64,000 nt of DNA from Terebella lapidaria (taxonomy: Eukaryota > Annelida > Polychaeta > Terebellida > Terebellidae), in contig OX424558.1 of assembly GCA_949152475.1 (NCBI GenBank), positions 32,932,651 to 32,996,650 on the forward strand. Reading direction: 5' to 3'. A program made the position numbers and the translations under genes. Positions 57,387 to 64,000 of this stretch are shown one piece after another. The first letter of the stretch is position 1. Each line of letters starts with the position of its first letter. Below the pieces are notes generated by a model. The model was not told the DNA's origin and did not search any database. It saw nothing but the letters and a program-made list of their open reading frames with translations.

Positions 57387-58780
57387 ATTCATTTACCACT
57401 GAGATTGAGGAACAGTATAAGAAATCACTTGGAAGTGATTCACTGGATGAGACAATACCAGAAGTTGAGAACTTGCAGGTAGACCAACACAAACGGGAGG
57501 TTTTCAAAGCAATTGCAGAACATGCTGATTTAGAGCCTCGTCAAAAGCGTCTAGTAAGCTATCATGAAGATGATGAAACGGTTGGCGCACTGGAAAAGAC
57601 CACTGATTATATCCTTCGGGAGCTTGATGGAGAGGTTCCATACGCTGGTCATCTGTGTTTTGTCGGAAGTTGTGCGGACGAATGCCGCGTGGGGAGGACG
57701 TCGGAAATGGACACCCTTTATGAAATAATAGGGAGGTATGAATTCGTAAGAGAAGGCAAAAATTCCTTTAGTGTCTATTCCAAAACGGGAGAAAAAATTG
57801 TACCGTCAGAACTCAGGGAGAAGTTCGCAGATGCAGTAGAACAAGCAGTAAAAAGATGTCCACACATTGGGGAAGGCGAGATCTTGTCCCATGGAGGCTA
57901 CAACGCTCCTCGTTTCAGTGGTGTGAGATACAGTGGCCCTGCAATCACCATTCTCCTGCGAACTGCTGGGAAGAAACTGTCAGCACCACGAAAATCTGGA
58001 ATGGAACCAGGAAGAGAAAAAGAAACAGAGCAGCAGTATTTAGACATATCCATTGACATCACGCCAGCCTTCAGGCTTCCAGTTGACCATGATGTGGTAC
58101 AAGACGTCCGTCGCAAAATGCTTCCATTGCAAAAAACCCTTCCCAGGAAATTCATATCGGAGACAGATGTCCATCTGGTACCTGACGTCAAGAGTGACAC
58201 TTGGATGCTGACGACTGCTCTCCTTGAAGCTAAGCTGTTTTCAAGTCTTCCTGACAACTCGTCCCTGAAAATGGCCTTTGCACTGGGTAAAATTATTGGC
58301 TATCACAGCTCAACCACGGATTGTGACGCCAAAACAGGTCTTCAACGAAGAATTATTGAAGAACTGAGCAATATGAAGCAATTGCTTCCACATGACGTCA
58401 AACGTCTTGAATGGAACAGGTGCATGCGATACGCACACAGTTTTTTAGGGAAGAAAGATGCCGTCAGCTTTGGGGAATGTGCAAAACCGGAAGCTACAAC
58501 GAACTCGGCAGCACTAAAACACGTCCTTATCAGGAAAGTGATGGATCAACCATCCTTCTTCAAAGATGCTAAAGATCTTGAAAACGATTTCAAAAAACTG
58601 GTATTGGAAATGTTCCAAACTATTGCTAAATTGCAAACTTCTGAGATACAACATGCATTTCTAGAGAGCTGTAAATTGAATGCATTTTCTCTGTCGAAAA
58701 TGGCTCTTCTTGGAGAACGGAGAATTCAGTTGAAACAGCATGTGAGGGATCAATACAAACTGAGCTACTTGTTTGATGAG
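57387..58780 (+). CDS. cGAS-like / Mab-21 nucleotidyltransferase, main exon
   Basis: A single exon of about 464 codons between a good acceptor (TTTTACAG|AT) and donor (GATGAG|GTATGT). It encodes a nucleotidyltransferase of the Mab-21/cGAS-like receptor family: FVGSCADECRVGRTSEMDTL has the G-S pair followed at the exact cGAS spacing by E-x-D (codons at 57,704 and 57,710), and YLDISIDITPAF supplies the third acidic residue (codon at 58,055). The C-terminal half (WMLTTALLEAKLFSSLP, then SAALKHVLIRKVMD) fits the helical Mab-21 lobe. No cGAS-type zinc thumb (H-x5-CC-x6-C) is seen. Such proteins sense nucleic acid and make cyclic dinucleotides that activate STING, or lack enzymatic activity, as in Mab-21. 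The intact triad favours an active enzyme. Ankyrin exons follow in phase. The frame is open upstream of the acceptor to 57,299, but that part is likely intron. Confidence 0.88.
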
Positions 58781-58965
58781 GTATGTATTATTTCAAATTC
58801 TGGTGTATAACGAAATTCACGAACAATATCTTATTACTTTCCTAATTAACGAAAACGTTGAATATTTAACTAAAGTTAATACACCATTGCAAAACATAAG
58901 GAATTTCTTTACTCACCACTGGTCAAACACTAGCTTAAATTTGCACATATTTCAAAATGATCTAG

Positions 58966-59065
58966 AACAACAAGGAAGAGAGTATCATCTCCACACGAAC
59001 TGCATTACTGCTTCATGCCGCAGAGTGGGGGCAACAGCTGATGGTCAAAATGTTAATAGCAGCAG
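58966..59065 (+). CDS. First ankyrin exon after the nucleotidyltransferase
   Basis: Acceptor GATCTAG|AACAAC, donor GCAGCAG|GTATGA, 100 bp. Its phase (0 in, 1 out) links the preceding GAG codon at 58,780 to the following exon. It reads NNKEESIISTRTALLLHAAE then WGQQLMVKMLIAAG, an ankyrin-type helix pair. It differs in sequence from the repeated exons downstream and acts as the adaptor that changes splice phase. Confidence 0.65.
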
Positions 59066-59238
59066 GTATGACTGCAGTTAAAGTCTACACATCATGCACG
59101 ATGTCTTTGCTTTTATCTGCCAGGCGCATAATTATTGAATTCATGGTGATTGTGAACAGTGTGTAGTCGATAATGATAACATTGGTAAATGTCTCATTTT
59201 ACTTGCCACTTGAGAATAAATGTTCGTTTGCCTAACAG

Positions 59239-60782
59239 GAGCTGTTGTGAATTGTGATGTTGCACTCAAAGACACGCCACTGATGAAGGCCAGCACTGGG
59301 GGTCACCCACACATTGTAGCTCAGCTGCTGGAAGCAGGTCAGAGTCAAGCATTGTAAGACTCAGGACTGAGATGTCAATAGACTACATACAGTGATAACT
59401 TACATTGGATACATTTACCACTCGATTATCTGTTGTTGACTGTCAGGAGCTGACGTGAATGCTGTGGATGCTGACGGTGACACGGTGCTGAGGAATTCCA
59501 GTTTCATGGGTCATACAGACATTGTAGCTCAACTGTTGAAAGCAGGTCAGAGTCGAACATTGAGACTCAGCACTGAGATGTCAATATACTACATACAGTG
59601 ATAAATTACATTGGACAGATTAAATACTTGATTATCTGTTGTTGTTTGTCAGGAGCTGAAGTGAATGCTGTGGATGCTGAAGGTGACACAGCACTGATGA
59701 AGGCCAGTCTCATGGGCCGCACAGACACTGTAGAAGAGCTGCTGAAAGCAGGTCAGAATCATACATTGTTTGACACAGTACTGATGATGACAGATACTGT
59801 GATCACATTGGATACATTTTTGTTTCGTTATCTGTTGTTGTTTGTCAGGAGCTGATGTGAATGTTGTGGATGCTCAGGATCACACGGTGCTGATGAAGGC
59901 CAGTCTCAAGGGTCACACAGACATTGTAGCTCAGCTGCTCAAAGCAGGTTAGAGTCAAACATTGTGACACACAGCACTGGGATGTCAATATACTACAAAC
60001 AGTGATAACTTTATATTAGATACATTTACTACTTGATTGTCTGTTGTTGTCTCTCAGGAGCTGACGTGAATGCTGTGAATGCTGACGGTTACACGGTGCT
60101 GATGAAGGCTAGTAGCTGGGGCCGCACAGACATTGTAGCTCAGCTGCTGGAAGCAGGTCAGAGTCAAACACTGTCAGACACAGCACTGAGATGTCAATAT
60201 ACTACATACATGATAACAGTACATTGGATACATCTACTACTTGATTATCTGTTGTTGTCTGTCAGGAGCTGACGTGAATGCTGTGAATGCTGACGGGTTA
60301 CACGGTGCTGATGAAGGCTAGTAACTGGGGCCGCACAGACACTGTAGCTCAGCTGCTGAAAGCAGGTCAGAGTCAAACACTGTCAGACACAGCACTGAGA
60401 TGTCAAAATACTACATACAGTGATAACAGTACATTGGATACATTTACTACTTGATTATCTGTTGTTGTCTGTCAGGAGCTGACGTGAATGCTGTGGATGA
60501 TAAGGATCGCACGGTGCTGATTAAGGCCAGTGACTGGGGTCACACAGACACTGTAGCTCAGCTGCTGAACGCAGGTTAGAGTTAAACATCTTGAGATTCT
60601 GCACTCAGATGTCAATATACTACATACAGTGATAAATTGCATTGGATACATTTTTTACTTGGTTATCTGTTGTTGTCTGGCAGGAGCTGACGTGAATGCT
60701 GTGGATGCTGAGGGTTACACGGCACTGATTTGGGCTAGTATCAGGGGTCACACAGACATTGTAGCTCAGCTGCTGAAAGTAG
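59239..60782 (+). CDS. Array of eight 99-bp ankyrin exons
   Basis: Exons at 59,239-59,337, 59,447-59,545, 59,653-59,751, 59,849-59,947, 60,058-60,156, 60,266-60,365, 60,476-60,574 and 60,684-60,782. Each runs from CAG|GAGCTG to AAGCAG|GT, starts and ends in phase 1, and encodes one 33-residue ankyrin repeat, typically GADVNAVDADG then TVLMKAS and GHTDIVAQLLKAG. Introns are 97-119 bp and also alike, so exon and intron were copied together. The exon at 60,266 is 100 bp because of one extra G, which shifts the frame. Ankyrin repeats mediate protein binding, so here they probably give the nucleotidyltransferase a partner- or ligand-binding tail. The 3' end of the gene was not found before the window ends. 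Confidence 0.85.
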
Positions 60783-60887
60783 GTCAGTATCAAACATTGT
60801 GAGACACAGCACTGAGCTGTCAATATACTACATATAATGATAAACTGCATTTGATACAATTACCACTCGATTATCTGTTTTCTGTCA

Positions 60888-60925
60888 GGAGTTAAGGTGA
60901 GTTAAACGCAGGTCAAAATGAAATA
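60888..60925 (+). pseudogene. Remnant of a ninth repeated ankyrin exon
   Basis: An acceptor-like TTTTCTGTCAG|GAGTTAAGG followed shortly by GCAGGTCAAAATG, the normal exon end. The central part of the exon is missing. Its spacing (about 206 bp after the last good exon) shows it is a decayed unit of the same array. Confidence 0.65.
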
Positions 60926-61099
60926 TTGTAAAACACAGCACGTACTGTGATGGCAATATTTTATGATCTGTACATACAATGATTGAACCAGTCTATGTAA
61001 TGTGATGCGTTATGTTTGTTAGGTCAATTGTTATGTGTGATGAGTCGAAAGCAAACAATGTATAAGACAGCAATGAGCTGTCAATATCTTGATTACCCT

Positions 61100-61890
61100 C
61101 TCCTTGTGAGAACGGGAAAAAATTTCTGTTTCTCTTTATTCCTTTTTTTTTAAGGAAATAATCTACAGCAGTGTCTAAAGACGTTTTTTTTCAATTTTTT
61201 TTATTGAATGGTTTTTGCCGATTTGGCGACCATCTTTGACGAAAAAATTTCTCAAACTCTCTGATCAGTTTTGGGATTTTTGTTTCAAAACATTCTTCTC
61301 ATGTACCTCTATGACGTGTATAATTTTCATTGCCCTTAATTGCCAGTCTGCGTGTGGTGGCCATTTGGATTTTTTGACAGGTCAGCGATTTTTATTTTTG
61401 CCCCAAATCGAATCACTATTCGTTTTGAGCCACTTGAAGCAAAAAAAAAATTTTCGCCATTGAGAAAATTTTTGTACTTGACCTTAATTTTTTTCGCCGA
61501 GTCGGCATTTTTCATTCTCGTTGTTATCTCAGAAACGGTACTACCTGGAGCAAAACAGACATTAGACATAGTATTAAGTTTGTCCTTCACATGCATGTAT
61601 TTGCATATATGAAGGTCATTGGGACCTTCATCATGTTTTTCCGGAGTCAGCATCTGAAATGCCTCCGAGGTCTAGTTTTTTACAGGCACATATATGATGC
61701 TAAAACCCGGACACCAATCGATTTTGGTTGCCATGGCAACTGAATTGGTCATTTGGGGACATATGCCGAGAAATATTTCGAAAGGGAGATATTTCTTCTG
61801 TTTTTTATTTTCAAAATGACGGCCATTTTTGAGGAAAAACAGCCAATTTCGAACTTTGACGGTAATTTTCTCAAAATCTGTTCAGTAACT
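61100..61890 (+). mobile_element. GGTTACC-family body fragments, copy 9
   Basis: Body motifs are present: CTCTGATCAGTTTTGGG, TTGCCAGTCTGCGTGTGG and GGTCAGCGATTTTTATT (61,260-61,400), then a second partial body (GACGGCCATTTTTGAGG at 61,820). Head and tail are missing. Nothing coding. Confidence 0.6.
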
Positions 61891-62995
61891 TTTTAGGTTA
61901 CCGCGCCTTTGGTCCGTTGCATCCATCGTCCGTCTGCCTGTCCGTCGTTCGTCCGTCCATTCACATTTTTATCTTCCTTGAAACCTCAAGATACCTTTGT
62001 ATAATTCAAGGAGGCATTTTTCAGATTTTATTTTTCTCAAAATGCCGGCCGTTTTGGTCGAAAAACGCTCAATTTTGAACTTTGGCAGCCATTTTCTCAA
62101 AAACTGCCTGATAAGTTTTGAGATTTTTGTTTGAAAAGATTCCTCTTATGTACCTTTGTGACGTGTATAAGTTTAGTTGCCCTTGAATTGCTGGCCTGCG
62201 TGTGGCGATCTAGAATTTTTGACGGGTGGGCGAAAAAAAGAAAATTTGCCCCAAATCTCAATACTATCCATTTTGGGCCATTTCAATTTGTTCACCCTTT
62301 GAAAAAACAATTTGAACAAAAAATGTTTGACATATTTTTCCTTCAAAATGGGAACTGCAAGGATTGTACTCATAGAAAGCTTGCAGATAGAGCTTAGATA
62401 TTGAAAGTTTCAAACAAGAAATCATATATGGTGATTTGTGAGGTGACCTAGAATTTGACCTTTGATGACCTTGAAAGGTCACAACAGTCATTTTTGGGTG
62501 AAAAAATGCCCTCTACAGATGAAATGCATGTAGATAGAGATTAGGTTTATATAGGAAGTCGTATATGGATCAACTGATTATGACTTTGAGCTTGACCTCG
62601 GATGACCTTGAGGCAAAATGTCTGAAATGAAATGTATGAATTAGCCACCGAGGCTTAAATACTTGCCCATACAGGTTAGGATTGTGTATAAGCTTACAAG
62701 AAGTCATGTAATTATGGCACATCTTTTGGTGAATTTGACCTTAAATGACCTTGAAGGCCAAATCTCAAAATCGTGCCTGACCTGACATGTGTAAATTGGC
62801 CTCTACAGACAAAATATTTGTTGATAGGGCTTATATGTTTGTATTATGAACATACATTAAGTCATATGCAGCATACCTGATGGTGACATCGCATTTCACA
62901 AAGAGGACTTTGATTGGTAAATCTCAAGGTCATATGTCACGTGCATGCTTAAGATCAAAATTGTCTGGTAACCTATCTTAGACCTTGGGCTAATT
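61891..62995 (+). mobile_element. GGTTACC-family element, copy 10
   Basis: The head is TTTTTAGGTTACCGCGCC (61,891) with CGTCCGTCTGCCTGTCCG; body ATGCCGGCCGTTTTGG, CTGCCTGATAAGTTTTGAG, CCTGCGTGTGGCG; then spaced GACCTTGAAAGG units; tail AAAATTGTCTGGTAACCTAT then TTAGACCTTGGGCTAA (62,957-62,993). It is very similar in layout to copy 7. Confidence 0.7.
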
Positions 62996-63985
62996 TTTAG
63001 GTTACCGTACTTTTGGTCCAATAACCTATTGCCATGGCGTTGCGTCCGTCATCTTTCCAGATTTTTATCTTTAAAGTCTACAATCAAATCTTTCTGGAAT
63101 TTTACACAAAAACACCCAAAAATGTTCCCAGGATAGACTTTTTTAGTTTTTCAATTTTGGCAATTTTTTTTCAAAATAGCGGCCATTTTCGTCAAAAAAC
63201 GCCTAATTTTGGACTTTGGGGGTCATTTTCTCAAAATCTGTTATGTAACTTTTTTGCTTATTGATGCATGAAACTCTTCATATGTATCCCTGTGACGTGT
63301 GTGAGTTTCGTTGCCCTTGAATTGCTAGAAGTGGGCCATTTAGGCCCAAACTTGGCTCAAATGGGACTTCCCCATGTTGAATTCTCCTATACTTTATAAT
63401 GGGACACATTTTTTCCCCAAATTTCTCACTTAATATTGGGATTAGAAGTCAGTTGTGGACATATGGGAAATGATATATGCTGAATATTCTCGTGACCTTG
63501 AATTTGACCTTTGGCTTAATTTCCAAGGTCACAGGACAAAATGGCTAATATCTCGCTTAGTATCGACTTTACATCTCAGGAGTCAATTGTGAAAATATAG
63601 GAAATGATATATGCTTAATATTGTCATGACCTTGAATTTGACTTTCAACCTAATTTTCAAGGTCAAAGGACGAAATGTATGTCTTGCTCATTATCGACTT
63701 TACAACTTAGGAATCAAATATGAAATGAAGTATGCAGATAATTGTCATGACCTTGAATTTGACCTTCGACCTCATTTCCAAGGTCAGATCAAAAATGGCT
63801 AATATCTCACTTATTATCGACTTTCTGCTTAGAAATCAATTGTGGACATACTAGAAATCATATATGCTGAATATTCTCGTGACCTTAAATTGACTAATGA
63901 TCTTATTTTCAAGGCCACGGAACAAAAGACTAGATCTAAAGTATATATTGTCCGGTAACCTTTCTTAGACCTTGGGCTATTTTTT
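62996..63985 (+). mobile_element. GGTTACC-family element, copy 11
   Basis: The head is TTTTTAGGTTACCGTACTTT (62,994) with GCCATGGCGTTGCGTCC, a full body, about four 134-bp units (63,440-63,930), and the tail TATTGTCCGGTAACCTTTC then TTAGACCTTGGGCTA (63,945-63,982). It is an example with both ends, body and array. Confidence 0.8.
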
Positions 63986-64000
63986 TTATTGATGCATAAC

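Noticed and set aside
57898-58257. Minus-strand frame of 119 codons in the cGAS-like exon
   Set aside because: Opposite-strand shadow of a well supported coding exon.

Overview
The window looks like intron and intergenic DNA from an AT-rich, repeat-dense animal genome, probably a marine invertebrate. The evidence is GT-AG introns, 99-bp ankyrin exons, several LINE types (a Tx1/L1-like remnant and two Jockey/CR1-like copies), pogo and Tc1 DNA transposons, a Gypsy-type gag, and no prokaryotic operon structure. The sequence alone does not fix the phylum.

Layout. 1-26.4 kb: three head-to-tail copies (A, B, C) of a unit of about 5.3 kb that carries a decayed pogo-type transposase. A Tx1/L1-like LINE (4.67-8.93 kb) sits at the A/B junction. 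An almost full-length 5.3-kb LINE with a target duplication of about 30 bp sits near the end of B (14.2-19.5 kb). A 3.65-kb insert with a 12-bp target duplication splits C. 26.4-31.2 kb: no recognisable gene; simple repeats, an LTR-like repeat and a weak TATA/ATG pair. 31.2-42.7 kb: a stack of nested elements, in which a decayed Tc1-like transposon was hit by a 4.1-kb giant inverted repeat, a 2.16-kb pogo element with a TA duplication, and a second LINE whose ORF1 carries an SGNH esterase. 43-50 kb and 61-64 kb: blocks of one repeat family with GGTTACCGGACC ends and an internal 134-bp minisatellite. 50.7-54.2 kb: part of a Gypsy-type LTR element with a 106-bp minisatellite.

Host gene. One convincing host gene is present: a cGAS-like/Mab-21 nucleotidyltransferase encoded mainly by a 1.39-kb exon (57,387-58,780). 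It keeps the G-S-x11-E-x-D motif and the third acidic residue. Phase-matched ankyrin exons follow (58,966-60,782), eight of which arose by duplication of a 208-bp exon-plus-intron unit. A short first coding exon with the right splice phase lies 11.6 kb upstream (45,729-45,771); the intron between is full of repeats. The likely product is an innate immune cyclic-nucleotide sensor or synthase fused to ankyrin repeats. One ankyrin exon carries a 1-base insertion, so the locus may be decaying or mis-assembled.

Main points of interest: (1) both LINEs carry an IMPACT/YigZ (UPF0029)-like domain in ORF1, attached to two quite different ORF1 backbones; (2) the cGAS-like plus ankyrin gene and its exon-intron amplification; (3) the 134-bp minisatellite contains a perfect DR1 nuclear-receptor element flanked by TCAAGGTCA half-sites, spread in dozens of copies; (4) the tandem amplification of a dead pogo copy and the four-deep nesting at 31-43 kb.
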